Notes under the pieces: generated by a model
The model's input: only the letters and a program-made list of their open reading frames with translations
The model's database searches: none
What the model was told of the DNA's origin: nothing
Source: Euptelea pleiosperma
Taxonomy: Eukaryota; Streptophyta; Magnoliopsida; Ranunculales; Eupteleaceae
Reading direction: 5' to 3'
Assembly: GCA_035048495.1 (NCBI GenBank)
Contig: CM068540.1
Span: 2,154,829 to 2,218,828 of the forward strand
Length of the DNA stretch: 64,000 bases
Made by a program: the position numbers and the translations under genes
Shown: one piece after another, positions 1 through 12,300 of the stretch
How the letters are laid out: every line of letters begins with the position of its first letter
How positions within the stretch are numbered: the first letter of the stretch is position 1

Positions 1-94
1 AGCAAGTTTGAAGAAACAATGTGTCCAAATGATGGGTTTGTCTATTTCCGGAATGGTGAACTTATATCTGGGCAACTTGGAAAGGTTACTTTAG
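1..94 (+). CDS. NRPC1: NRPC1 exon (5'-partial): pore domain
   Basis: Frame 1 from base 1 reads [13 protein letters not shown] followed by [13 protein letters not shown], a conserved Rpb1 domain-3 segment just after the active-site loop. The exon is open to the left edge, so its true start is unknown. It ends after one base of a glycine codon at donor G|GTTAGC (intron phase 1). The following in-frame TAG overlaps the donor and is intronic. Confidence 0.9.
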   Translation, partial: ASLKKQCVQMMGLSISGMVNLYLGNLERLL

Positions 95-888
95 GTTAGC
101 TTCCGTATTTCTATTTGCTTCATTCCACTTCAATAGTTGATTACGATTTTATTTGCTTAGTACCAGAAAATCTTCATTGCCTTATACCTATTTGATGGAA
201 ACCATCTTGCTTGTGATCTTGACTTCCCAAATTAGGTCAAAGGAAAACCATTGATAAATCTAATTTGAAGTGTCTTATTGCTTTTCTTTTCTTTTTCAAT
301 CTATTCTAGTTGGATATTCTTTGACAAATGTAACAAAGTAGCGATATCCAAATAAAGACGTCACCGGGGCAGGACCCCACACATCAGAATGCTCAATAGA
401 GAAAAGGAACATGGCTTTTATTTTCACTAATAAGAAAAACAGAATGACAATGCTTAGTGAGTTCACACGTTTCACAATGAAACTGCAAAGTATTAATTGG
501 TCTTTGTTGACTCGACTACTACTACTGGTGCTGGATTGATGCGCTGATGGAGATACGATGGAATCCAAGAGGTACAAGCCACCATCCTCACATCCATTGC
601 CAATCGTCCGCCTCAACTCCATATCCTAAAATACACAATGAGAAGGAAAAAATGTTATATCGCATTGAAGACTCTTGGTAAGACTAGTAACAGACAGCAA
701 GTTAGCAGTAAACTGAGGAACATGCAGAACAAATGACAGGGTTAGTGCTGGAGAGGCATGAACATTTCCTTTATCAGAAATAGAAGATATGGTGCCATTA
801 GCAATCCTAACTTTGTCATGACCAGAACAAATATTATTACTGGAAAGAATTGAAGACATACCAGTCATGTGATCAGATGCCCCTGAAT

Positions 889-1196
889 TAGGGGTGTCAA
901 TTTTTACCCGTTTAACCAGAATCGAATCGAAACCGGAACCGAAAACACTAGTTCCGGTTCCACATTTTTGGGAACCGATTAAAAAGGAATCGAAACCGGA
1001 ACCGAACCAAAAATAATGGTTCCTGTTTTGGGTAGTCTAATATGGAACCGAAACCGAAACCGAAACCGAAACAGATAGGAACTGGAACCGAACCGATACG
1101 AACTGCAACCAATGTATAAATATAGTGTAAAAATTCTCATAGTATCAACATTGGACCCAATATACCCGGAATCGGAACCGACCCGTTGACACCCTA
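889..1196. mobile_element. hAT-type MITE inside copia A
   Basis: A 308-bp element begins TAGGGGTGTCAA and ends TTGACACCCTA, giving 11-12 bp terminal inverted repeats. It is flanked by 8-bp target copies CCCTGAAT (881-888) and CCCTGTAT (1197-1204), one mismatch apart, as expected for hAT. The interior is a degenerate array of GAACCG / GAAACCG units. The copia sequence on either side joins up with the undisturbed homologous copy near 48310, which confirms the insertion. Confidence 0.88.
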
Positions 1197-2992
1197 CCCT
1201 GTATTGATGATCGAAGAAGGGTTGGAAGGAACAATAGAGACAAAGAAAGCATACCCAGTACCTATTTGAGCAAATGTAGATGTGGAAGTGGAAGCATGGC
1301 CATTGAATTGGGCCATCATACGACGAAGGCTCAAGATATCCAGGGGAAAAATAATCTATGTCGCCAGAGGAGGGAAGCACTGTAGGGGCAGTGTGTCACT
1401 GAGTGTGCCGCAGGTGGCCCCTGTCTAGCTGTAGGACGTTGGCGAGTATTTGGGCCCAGTCCTAGAGGACACCCATGTAGCTCTCAGCAGGTGTCTCTAA
1501 TGTGGCCCAGACGAACACAATGATCACACGTTTTCTGTCTTCACCTGCTATCTTCGGAGTTGATTTCTGATCCTTCTAAAACGTAGATGCAAGGGCAGAT
1601 TGATCCTGAGAATCATTCCCACTACGTAACTACATAGCAGAGCGTCAATTTCCCTCCCCCGAGATATAAGCATAAACCTGGGCAAAAGACGTAGGATGGG
1701 GAGTTCTGCTATGAATCTGAACAAGTGCTCCCTCGAAGCTTGGATGAAGGCCAGAAAGGAATTGGAATATCCAGATCGTTCAACCATAACTTTGAAAGAC
1801 TTCACGTCAGCAGCACAAACCGAAGTATAATTCTGATAGTGGTCCATCTCTTCCCATTTGCTTCATAGAGAAGTATAATAGGTACCCATCTTGAGCTCCT
1901 CCCGTCGAAGGCAAGTAATCTCTTGTTCCAACTCATAAAGCTTAGCAAAGTTTCCCACTATTGAGTAGGTTTGAGATGCAGACTCCCAAACCACTTTCGC
2001 CGTAGGGAAAAACATGAACCCTTTGTTGATTTGAGGTTGCATAATGCAGAAGCCATGACATCACTGTGAGGTTTTCCATAACCTATTTCTCGTGAGACTT
2101 GTTAGTGGTAGCCGGTTCTATAGCATCCTAGTAAGATATTGTCCTCCGATATACATAAGGGTAGATGTCTTCCATTCAAGGTAATTTGTTCCATCAAGTC
2201 GCACTATAGTAATGCATAGTGAGACCCAGGAGACAATGAACCATCCTTTATAGATGAAACCTTTGAAGAACTCATTGTAGTGGAGGCCGAAAAAATTAAA
2301 ACTGAAGATCAGGAGATCCAAAAAATCCGAAATGAAGTTCGGAATCCCTAGGGCACAATAGGAGGTGTGGTTAGGGTAGGAAGGCCCATAAAAATTTATT
2401 TTTCAAAAAAATAAAAAACTCAGAAATCTACTCGGAGAGAGATTGGGGCGATTTTTTGGAAACAAAGATCCGATGATAAAAAAAAATCCCGAACTGGATT
2501 CTGTTGATCCCAAAATGCCCTATGAGAGGGGTAGCTAGGGTAGAAAACCCTGGATCGAACGTATATTGAGGAAAAAATCACAACAAAAAATTCCTCGATA
2601 TATGTATTTTTCAGAAAACTGAAAAAATCCAAGAAAGGGGATGCAATGGGTCTCTGATGTAACCAATAGCTAAAAACTTACCAAGAATGATGGATCTTTG
2701 GTCTTTATGCTTCAAAAAAGATTCACGAACCTCACAGGAATACCCTCTGCAATTTGCTCAAAGCTTGCCCAAACTTCGGATACCTACATACTCTTCGTAG
2801 ATCGTAGTGGTGACTCAAGGGGACAAGATCACAGGCCCTAGGTAACCATGCTATGCTTCCATGCTGTAAATTAGATTGTTATCAGAAGTGTAAGATTGAG
2901 AGGGAGAGTAGAGTGATTGGCAGGAAAAGAAGAAGAATAGGGTTTTGGGAAGAGAAGGGAGTGATTGAACTTAATGTTTAATCTCCTCTCAA

Positions 2993-2996
<4 letters not shown>

Positions 2997-3042
<46 letters not shown>
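2997..3042. repeat. (TA)n microsatellite in copia A LTR
   Basis: About 23 TA units. The same position in related LTRs (27697, 44160, 45137, 58528) also carries a TA tract of differing length, so the microsatellite belongs to the LTR family. It continues as a second TA run (3800-3818) on the far side of the inserted MITE. Confidence 0.9.
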
Positions 3043-3045
<3 letters not shown>

Positions 3046-3800
3046 GTCAGGATCGGGGGACAACATTTTCATACAACATTTTTGACAACAAAAACTTGGT
3101 GCAGCCCAATATATAAATAGAAGTTTTTGAATGGGATGATTTTTGGCGAGGATGGTCTCTATGGTGAGGAGATCATCCTCACAAAAATTCAAATCATTCT
3201 AATATTCGGAGACCAATTTTCAAGTTGAAGAATTATGGACCGTCTATTTTTATCGTTAACTTGAAAACCCCATTTGATGGGGGTTAGAAATTTCAGAATA
3301 TGCTGATTTTTGCAGGGGAGATCTATATGGAGAGGATATCATCCTTACCAAAAATCAGCTATTGATTCATCTTCCACATGGGTACGCCAAAATTGTTGTA
3401 TGGGTCAGGATCGGGGGACAACATTTTCATACAACATTTTTGACAACAATTTTGGCGTACCCATGTGGAAGATGAATCAATAGCTGATTTTGGGTGAGGA
3501 TGATCTCCTCACCATATAGATCACCCCTAAAAAAACTCAACACATTCTGAAATTTCTAATCCCATCAAATGTGGTTTTGAAGTTAACGATAACAATGGAC
3601 GGTCCATAATTCTTCAGCTTGTAAACTGGTCTACGAATATCAGAATGATTTGAATTTTTTTGAGGATGATCTCCTCACCATAGAGACCATCCTCGCCAAA
3701 AATCATCCCATTCTAAAACTTCTAATTTATATATTGGGCCGCACCAAGTTTTTGTTGTAAAAAATGTTGTATGAAAATGTTGTCCCCCAATCCTGACCCT
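3043..3800. mobile_element. Inverted-dimer MITE inserted in a TA microsatellite
   Basis: Two copies of one MITE lie head to head. The right unit (about 3402-3799) is complete: both its ends carry the same ~45-bp terminal inverted repeat, GGGTCAGGATCGGGGGACAA onward. The left unit (3043-3398) is the reverse complement of the right unit lacking one terminus. The whole block sits between two TA runs. Shape and target recall the rice Micron family, which inserts into (TA)n, but sequence identity to it was not tested. A related but distinct copy is at 18107-18405. Confidence 0.8.
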
Positions 3801-3990
3801 ATATATATATATATATATACATTGGGGAAAACCCCCTGTACAAGTAAAATAGAAATGGTGGTGGATTAAGTGGGGGACCCACATAACCCGCAAACTAAGA
3901 AAGTGAGTCCGTGAGTCAAGTGGGTGGGACTCACACTTAACCCCAAACATAAAGGACACATCCTTCCCACGTGGGGCCCACAATCCAACA

Positions 3991-5217
3991 CTGTATAGCA
4001 ATGGCGGTTGGTGGTTCTAGGGTGCGTGGGGTAGTGGCTGCAGATCTGGTGGTGTAATGATGTGATGGTTTCAGATCTGATGTATATGGAAGTGTTAGTT
4101 AGGGATTTGGGGGCTTAGGGTTGATGAGAACCCCTTAATAGTGGTTCAGTCTGAGTTGTGCAGGGTAGGGAGGTTGGCGGCTGCAGGTTTGAGATTAACG
4201 GAGTAGGCGATTACAAGTTGCGGGCCTGTAGGGGTTGGCTATTGGTGATTTGAAGCTTAGGATCTAGTGGAAACCCTTGACAGGGTTTCGTCCAGGGATT
4301 GTAGGGTATGGGGAAATGGTGGCTGTGGGTTTCTGACTTGTAGGTGCTAACAACAACATATCCAGGGGCTATAGGGTTGCTGGTTGGAGATATGGGGATG
4401 ATGTGGAAGCGGCAACCGGCAACCGGCAACCGGCAACAAGATAATGGAGTATGTGAGGAGGCGACAACAATGTGAAAGGTTATGGAAGGCAGCAAGCATG
4501 AAGACTAACCAAAGATGGATTTCTTGGGTCGATCTCTTAACAAATCTTAGGGTTGGTTTGCAGAAATTTAGAGAACAAATCAGAAATAAGAGAAAGTTGA
4601 GAACAATAATGGAGGGTGAACAGTGTCGTGAATAGTTAAAAAAAGAGCAAAGAAGATTCAAGAACAGGGATAAGAGAAGAAGATTCAACCAGGGATCAAA
4701 GAGACACCTAGAAGAATGTGTGGGAATCTTTTCCTTGGCCTCTCGCCAATCCCATCAAGGGAAAACCATACACAAGCGTCTTCATCTTCTTCATTTCATT
4801 CATCAACAATCATCAATCCATTAAACAAGAGTTTAACAACTATTTAAGTGAAAAGAAGCCCTAATCTAATCCTGCCCATCCAAGTAATTCAATGGCCCAA
4901 ATAAAAGACTACAACTTAAACAACTGATCAGAATTAAAAAGAGCCCCATAACGTTGGGCTAATTACAAAGACACCCAAAAGACTAAAAAAATTAAAAACT
5001 AAGCCTGAAAAAATCAAAAAGAAACTATCAAATAGACTGCTCTCGCATCAAGTGGGTAGTAGACTGAGACTTTGTTTGAACACTTGTGTTGGTGATGAAC
5101 TGTTATATGTGTTACTAAGCTGCTAAACTATTTTAATTATCATGCTTATTTGTCATGCAATAACTTTTTCGCTTTCATCTCTACTATGAAGTACTATATG
5201 TATATTGAATTGCTTAG
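3991..5217 (+). other. Intron 1 segment without recognised gene
   Basis: Short overlapping frames on both strands have no recognisable domain. It contains a GGCAACC heptamer run (about 4411-4437). The stretch 4720-5040 looks like a decayed LTR or 3' region but I cannot place it. Confidence 0.6.
4411..4437. repeat. GGCAACC heptamer tandem repeat
   Basis: Nearly four perfect copies of GGCAACC in a row. Short and probably slippage-derived. Confidence 0.85.
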
Positions 5218-5529
5218 GTGTCACCCAGGCTTTGACCCATGTTGCCTTTGACCACACTGGTTCAGTTTCTTCTGATTTCTAGAGCATTGGTTCCATTAGA
5301 TCAAGAAATGTTTGGTTTTTTCTTTTGCTTATTATCTATGAATCGGTCATGTTGAAATTGCTACTCTCCAAGCATCGTCTGGGTCCTAGGCTTCTAGGTG
5401 ACCCCTGTTGCCTTTGACTACATTGGGATGGCTTATTCTGATTTCTAGAAAATTGGTTCCATCATCTCAAGAAACATTGGGTTTTTCCCCTTACTTATCA
5501 TTCTCTATGAATGGGTTATGTTGCTATTG
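5218..5529. repeat. Diverged tandem duplication in intron 1
   Basis: Segments 5218-5360 and 5397-5529 are diverged direct repeats sharing GTTGCCTTTGAC, TCTGATTTCTAGA, ATTGGTTCCAT and GTTATGTTG/GTCATGTTG blocks in the same order. The second copy ends at the solo LTR. Confidence 0.75.
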
Positions 5530-5873
5530 TTGTTGTTTGAGGTTGTCACCAATATGCTAAAGATTGAGAGAGAGAGATAATGGAGGTTAGGGAGAGAAGG
5601 AGAGATTAGGGTTTGAGAGAGAATGGGGAGATTGAAGTGAATATTCAATCTCCCATAAGTAATATTTATAAGTAGGGGAAACCCCTTCTACAAGTAAAGG
5701 AGAAATCGTGTGGGTCAAGTGGGGGCCCACCACTTAACCCACTAACATGAAATAAAGAGATTGTGGGTCGGCCCATCACTTAATCCATAAGCAATAGAGA
5801 ATAAACCCCACGTGGGGTAGTGGAACGCAGCCCACTAAGAACACCCCCACGTGGGTGTACATAGAATCCAATA
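5528..5873 (-). mobile_element. Solo LTR, copia family 1
   Basis: A 346-bp LTR similar to those of copia A, B and D, including the ACCCCACGTGGGG and CCCACGTGGGTG G-box-bearing palindromes. It is flanked by 5-bp target copies GCTAT (5523-5527 and 5874-5878). Ends are TG and TA (decayed CA). No internal region remains, as expected after LTR-LTR recombination. Confidence 0.82.
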
Positions 5874-6422
5874 GCTATTGCCTCTCTGGCTCTCTCAAGC
5901 ATCATCAGACTGGCCTTTTTCGTCTAATGTAAATTTTAGGTGCAATAAGGCCTGGAATGAGGTGAGTCAGGTAACTATAATTGTTGTTTTTTTTTTTTAA
6001 ATTCGACACAACTTTACTTGTACTCAATTACTGATCATTTGTAGTAATTCTTCACGTGTGAAATCTGTTGAAATTTTTTCTTTTTCTAGATAAATTTGTT
6101 GTCGCATAGTAAATCTATTGTTTTATTACCTCGTTTCAAATCTCACGTTTATTGTGGCTTACGTATATTAGTTTCTTAAAATGTATTCTCTCTCTCTCTC
6201 TTGATAAGTAAATAGTTTCTTAAATAGTATTCTCTCTTAGCTGTTTCTTAGGTAGAATGTTTTGTCCCAATGTTATGTCAGAAGTATTGTGCAGGATTAT
6301 AATCTGTTCTCCACTTTTCCTGCTAGTCTAGTTTGCTTTTAGGCGATCATACCTTTCAAGGATCTGGCTCTTCTAACCCTTCAAAATGGACTTTTTTTTT
6401 TGTTTTTAAAATTTGCCTTCAG

Positions 6423-6516
6423 GAAATGGCAATAAGGATGGACTTTTCTCTGTTCTTCTTAGAGATTACAATGCACATGCTGCTGCTTCTTGTATGAACC
6501 GTCTAGCAAAATTGAG
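6423..6516 (+). CDS. NRPC1: NRPC1 exon: domain 3 end
   Basis: Acceptor TTGCCTTCAG precedes an exon coding [20 protein letters not shown] then [10 protein letters not shown], the conserved stretch that joins the pore to the funnel. Two bases complete the glycine codon of the previous exon, and the exon ends with AG of a serine codon at donor AG|GTAATT. The join gives LAKLSARWIG with the next exon, as expected for plant Pol III. Confidence 0.93.
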
Positions 6517-7224
6517 GTAATTTTCTAGTGCGGGTGTGTTTGTTCATGATTACAATATTCTCTTTCTTTTATTTATGGAACTTTACATGTTTATGACATG
6601 CACACATGTATGGCAATGCTTGATCCATCTTGGTGAATACTAGTATTTTATGCTGATATGCATGCACTTGATGTTTTGTGTGCATTTCATTGGTTTCTGG
6701 CACAATGATATTGAAACTTTTAACTCTATAAAACTATACATTTTCTGCATGCTCCTAGCAGGTTTTGTATGTTCTGTTAAGGAGTTTTTAATGGATTAAT
6801 GTGCTTGCTTCACTTCTTGCTGTTTCAGCTATAATAGAAAGTCCTCAATTGTCTGAGCTAAGCAGTAATTACTTTTTAACTCTGAAGGCTTGTATTGATT
6901 TTGCTATAGAAATTATCCTCATACTTGGACTGCACCTTGTTTAGTTTGAAATTTTTGCTTGGGTGATCTCAATTTATTTAAATATCTGAGGTATGGTTAT
7001 CAACAATGTTAGGAATTGATTAGAGGATGGACCATTATTTTCTTTCACACTCCAGGGGATGGTCAAGAAAATGTGGATTCCCTTAAAAAAAAGTGGTATC
7101 CATTATGACTTTTGTACATAGGAGACTTTCTTTCTTCACCTTTGAACTTATCTTCTTTCCTCAGCATAATCTTTTTTTTTTCTCAAAAGAAAAAGTTTTA
7201 TATATTTTTTTAGCCGCACAATGT

Positions 7225-7424
7225 TGTTATCGGATACGTATTTAGCGTAGTTTGGTTATTATGTAAATACCCCTTTGACATAAGGGGTATACTTGTCTTT
7301 TGTATAGCTCCTTTATATAAATAAGATTTATGGAATCATTGTGACCTACGCATGACATCCTTTTCTCCTCTCTCTCTCTTCTCTCTTTGACTGCCTAACC
7401 CTAACCCTAATCACCATTTTGACT
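7225..7424 (+). mobile_element. Solo LTR, copia family 3
   Basis: Starts TGTTATCGGATACGTATTT and matches the LTRs of copia E (on the other strand) through GGGGTATACTTGTC and ATAAATAAGATTTATGG. AATGT occurs directly before (7220-7224) and after (7425-7429), a likely 5-bp target duplication, although the 3' end is decayed and does not end in CA. Confidence 0.72.
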
Positions 7425-7729
7425 AATGTTTGACATGTTTGCTGCAACTTATTACGTCAATCAATACATATCAACTATGACTCAGGCTGATATGATCTAC
7501 TTAATTGCCAAACATAAAATTGTAATGTCAATAATATATGCAGTCAATGAATTTATTCTTTTGCATTTGATGATTGTATATCTGGTTGGCATCAATTTTT
7601 TCACACGACTTATTATGTCTACTGGAATTAATATATTGGTACTACAGTTAGGGTATCCAAGTTTCACTCAGAGATAAGGAATGTTACCCTATTCACATGC
7701 TCATAGTCTTGGTGTTTGCGTGTCTGCAG

Positions 7730-7964
7730 TGCCCGGTGGATTGGGAATCATGGGTTTTCAATTGGGATTGATGATGTCCAACCAGGAGAACTACTGAATC
7801 ACCAGAAAAAAGCAAGGATTGAGGAAGGTTATGAGGTCTGTGATGAGTTAATAAAGTCATACAACAAGGGGAACCTTAAATTTCAACCAGGTTGTGATGC
7901 TGCTCAAACATTGGAAGCAGAGATAACTGGCGTGTTGAATAAAATCCGAGAGAAAACTGCCAAA
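7730..7964 (+). CDS. NRPC1: NRPC1 exon: funnel domain
   Basis: Starts after TGTCTGCAG and codes SARWIGNHGFSIGIDDVQPG, a hallmark of the largest subunit, followed by a charged helical segment ending IREKTAK. Donor is AAA|GTAAGG, phase 0. The open frame runs on into the intron to 8108, which has no similarity and is not coding. Confidence 0.93.
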
Positions 7965-8397
7965 GTAAGGATTTTTTTAGATATTTGGTTGCATTTGCTT
8001 GATATCTATATTTACCCCCCTATGAAAGATCGTTTGCCAGTGGATATTGGTTTGGTGTATTCCTTCAAATATAAATTATCACATATATTTATTGGAAGCT
8101 CTCTTTAAGATTTTGTCCACGGTGTTTTATATTTTTTGCCATTTCCTTCAGAATACAGATTACAGACTGTCAACATTTTCTATATGTTGGAGCAGGTATC
8201 TGTTTGATACCTTCTATATGGTGTAATAAATGGCATGATACCATCTGTTTCAACACAAATATTTATAGTTGGTTAGAATCTTTGTCACTCTTTAGCCAAT
8301 CAGTTTTCTTTGGGGTGCAACAACAAAGACAATGGCTCCACTCTCTTCAGTCTTTGGGATGCATATTTTATTTTGATTTTAATTTTCCTTGTCTCAG

Positions 8398-8589
8398 GTT
8401 TGTATGGAAGAATTGAATTGGAGGAATAGCCCTTTGATTATGTCACAGTGTGGATCCAAAGGCTCTCCTATCAATATTAGCCAGATGATTGCATGTGTTG
8501 GTCAACAATCAGTTGGGGGTCGCCGTGCTCCTAATGGATTTATAGATCGAAGTCTTCCACATTTCCGTAGAAAATCGAAAACACCTGCT
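8398..8589 (+). CDS. NRPC1: NRPC1 exon: funnel and start of domain 5
   Basis: Acceptor TTGTCTCAG. The exon codes the near-invariant [36 protein letters not shown] and [13 protein letters not shown]. The family consensus is HFPRKSKTP, so this copy has arginine (CGT) where proline is usual, a one-base change worth checking. Donor GCT|GTAAGT, phase 0. Confidence 0.94.
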
Positions 8590-9305
8590 GTAAGTTCAAT
8601 TTCTATTGCATAGCTATTTATTTCTTAATTTCCATGTATGCTAGTGTAAACATATAGTTTCCCCCCACACCTTCTTTTGACCCCTAGCTTCACTTAAGAA
8701 TTTCCTAAGGACCTTCAAATGTTGTATATAAAAGTGAAAAGTAAGAGGAAAAAGAAAGAAATGAGAGAATGGAGGAAATCAGGCCAGGATAGGGGATCTC
8801 AGCCCTCAATCCAAAAAAAAGAAGAAAGAAAAAGGTAGAACCGGCATTTGATTCTTTGAAGTGGTATTTTGTAATGAACAATTGTTCAGTTCTTGCACTT
8901 ATGGGAAGCACAAACTGTAAACAATAACAAAATTATCCCTATTACAAAAAATCCAATTTATAATTTACGAATGGTTAGTTCAAAAAAATCTCTCAAGTTC
9001 GTGCATGGATATCTATTTTTCTCAACTTGCCAACACAATATCAAAATTAGCTGAAATCTTGGCTAATTTCGTTGAAAGTTATCGATTTATAACTTAGTTA
9101 ATTGAAGTTTACCTGTAATATTTCAGTGAATTTTATTGTTCATGACAACTTTTTTAAAACGTATGAATAAGTGTTTAAAAAGACTTCTATCCCCATTTTT
9201 TCCACATTTTCTTGCTTTTGGGAGGTTTTTCGGTGAAGAACAACTACTCATCAAGGGGTTTTGTGTCAAAAACAACTTGTGTGGGGTTGAAATTAAGTTG
9301 ATTTT
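8590..9305 (+). other. Intron 4 segment, nothing recognised
   Basis: AT-rich intron sequence with only short chance frames on both strands. No repeat structure or domain seen. Confidence 0.6.
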
Positions 9306-9309
9306 GATT

Positions 9310-12300
9310 AAGTAAAGAATTTATTAATGGGCCAACGCCAAGGGATTACAAAGCAGCCTAAGAGGTCGAGATGAGCTACAAAGGACTAAAAACAAAACAA
9401 AACACATTGAGAACAAAACTAACAACCATCTCTAGAATAGACAAGATCCCAACGGAACACAAAATCTTGGAAGAAAAGATTGCTACATTCTTTAAAAGCT
9501 TTAGACCAAAAGTACATCAACTCCTTTATATTGAGAATAAACGCTGCCACCTCTTCTTTCTTGCCATAAAAAACTCGTGATTTCTCTCTCCAAAGACCCC
9601 AACAAACCGCAAAGGGGAGAACTTGCTACAACACTCGCCCTCTAGAAGAAAAGGCAACTGTATGCCACCCAGAGACTAGGTTAATCACGGAACCTGACAT
9701 CACCCAAGACATCCCAAAGTCCACCAAGAATGATGACCAAACTGCCTCACCCCATTGCAATGCAGAGGAAGATGGTTAACTGACTCCCCACAATGTTTGC
9801 ACATCAAGCAATAATCTACAGTAACAATCCGTCTCGAAATCAAGTGATCCACCGTCAAGATCTTCTCAGAGAGACTGTCCATAAAAAATGTAATCTTGTA
9901 AAGAATTTTGGATCCTAGACGAAAGAAGCTAGATAACGAATACTAAGAGGCCGAAACAAGGCCTTCTAAAAAGATCTGACCGAAAACTGACCCTCTATAG
10001 ACCATCTCCACATGCACTTATCCTGTACTAAGAAAGAGATGTGTTGATCACACAGACACAATAGAAAACAAGAAATGGTCTCAATCTTCCAATCATTGAG
10101 GCTTTTCCTGAAACCGAAACTCCAAGACACATCTTCCCCCACCCGAGTAGAGCAATCAAGAAACGATCAATTCTTCTTATCCGAGATAGAGAAAAGGCCT
10201 AGAAAATCCTCCTTAAGAGGAGCCTCTGCACACCACCTATCCCCCCAAAATCTTACCCTGTCCTCTAAACCACCTTGCATCGAATACCATTGGAAAAGGC
10301 CCCAAAATTCTTCATAATATCCCTTCGAACACTGCATTTATATGTCATGCGAACTACTCTCCCGTCCCACCCAAAGTCTGAGATCCCATATTTTCTCACT
10401 ATGGCCTTCATCCAGAGGCTAGAAATATCAACACCGAACCTCCGCAATCACTTACCCAATGATGCCTCAATCCTATTTAAGATGGGTTTTAATCTCTAAA
10501 CCCCCTTGAGGCTTAGAACTGCACACAAAATTCCAATTTACTAGATGAAATTTGGAGACCTCCAACCTGTCGTAGCACAAAAAGTGCTTCATAAACTTTC
10601 CAAGATATTCGCTACACCCTTAGAAATGGAAGCGATAAATAAAAAATGGGCAAATTGGGAAGAGAGTTCTCGATAGGCACCAATTTCCTCCCTCTGGAGA
10701 GATACCTAACTTTCCGAGTAGGTAACATGTTCCCAACTCTTTCAATGACATGATCCCATAGAGCCTTGGATCTATAATTTGCACCTATGGGGAGACCCAA
10801 CTATGTAGTAGGTAAGCTATAAAGACCACGACCCATAGTTTTTGCTACGCCAACAATATTCTCCACGTCTCCCACTCCAAAAACCTTGTTCTTATCCAAA
10901 TTAACGCGTAAAAACTTGACACAACTTGGAAGAATCCAAGAAGACCTCTCAGGAACTTAAGTTAATGAATAGAAGCCCCAATGAACACAAGAGTATCATC
11001 TACAAACTGATAATGGGAAATCTCAAGGACCCCTTCGCCCACCACAAAACCTTCAAGTTTCGCTCCATCCACCGCTGACCATGCTCCCCAAAGCCTCCAC
11101 TGCCATAATAAGCAAGAAAGGGATAACGTGTCCCATTGTCTAAGCCCGTTTGAACTATGAAAGTAAGGGACCCATTAACAAGGATGGACAAAGATGCCGA
11201 AGAAATACATTTCCATATCCACATCCTCCACTTCTCACCAAAACCCATCTTACGGAGTATATAATCTAAGAATTTTTCAGTTTACATGATCATACGCCTT
11301 TTCTATGTCAATTTTGCAAATAATTCCAGGAACTCCTTCCCTAGATCTGGAATCTATTTACTTGTTTGCAATAAGAACTATGACCATGATCTGTCTAACC
11401 CGAACAAAAGCTCCTTGAGTTGGCAAGATAATCGAGGACATAACCTTCTACGTTCTTGAGGCCAATGTCTTGGCTAAAATCATGTACACACTTCCCACCA
11501 AGCTAATATATATGTAACCTGAGATAATTATCCTCCTAGAAACTCTACCACCTGCATGAAATCTGACCCAATGACATCCCAACACTGCTTGAAGAAAGCC
11601 AATGAAAAACCATCTGCCTAAACACTTCTCCTGCTCTCCCTTAAAAGGAGAAGTAATAACACACCTCTTCCACCCTCTCCTTGAACTTTGAACAAAGCAA
11701 CCGCGAATTTTTTGAACGAAAGGGGAGCACGGTATCAAAGATGCACATGGTTGGAAGTCGGTTTGGGAAACACGAACTGAGAAACTCCTGAGAAATGTTC
11801 TTCTTATCTGTTAGAGACCAAGAATCTATCCAATCTGCAGAAAGTGGAATTTCCTGATTATTAGACCAAGTGAATTTACCCCCTCCCATCGGAAGATCCA
11901 ATAGGCAATTCCTATTGACAAAATCCCCGAACTCCCTTATACTACTAGTCACCCTACTACCTCCAAATTTCTCAAAAGAAAAACGGGTGACATTAAACTC
12001 CCCACCAATACACCATGGTAGATCCCATTACCCCGCCACATCATCTAGTTCTTCCCAAAATTGAGAGTGGAGGCACCTCTCAGTGGGGCCATAGACTCTT
12101 GAAAGAACCGAAGAAAATTGATCTCCCACCCAATTACAAACCATCGATACTGAGAACCACCCACCACGTCATTTGAGACATGCAAAAATTTCCTATTCCA
12201 GATTATGACAATACCTCTAAAGAACACTCAAACTCTCTGAATCCGCGTAACTCCCCAATCACCCGAATCTCCATCTTCTCAATTTTCGTTTCGTGAAGCG

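Larger units (their letters stand above)
297..3990 (-). mobile_element. Copia element A: 5' LTR, gag and part of pol, truncated
   Basis: Reading the minus strand, a 5' LTR (2862-3990, enlarged by an inserted MITE) is followed by gag remnants (about 1540-2330, including a KLDGTNYLEW-like N-terminal motif read as RLDGTNYLEWKTS and a UBN2-like segment), the protease region with DHMTGMSS (about 626-880), GAG pre-integrase and the start of integrase ([12 protein letters not shown], 296-622). It stops near 300, so reverse transcriptase, RNase H and the 3' LTR are gone. Many stops and shifts: dead. Same family as elements B and D in intron 12 by LTR and protein match. A hAT MITE splits the protease region. 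No target duplication can be assigned because one end is lost. Confidence 0.85.

Noticed and set aside
1000..1100. GAACCG units as a CRISPR-like or satellite array
   Set aside because: Units are irregular without unique spacers and are bounded by hAT terminal repeats and a target duplication.
2989..3192. Open frame with (IY)n repeat protein
   Set aside because: It is the translation of the TA microsatellite; the same applies to the frames at 27662-27941 and 3675-4001.
7426..7677. 83-codon frame just before the funnel exon
   Set aside because: No similarity to the polymerase or to anything recognised, not bounded by fitting splice sites, and not needed for exon phase.
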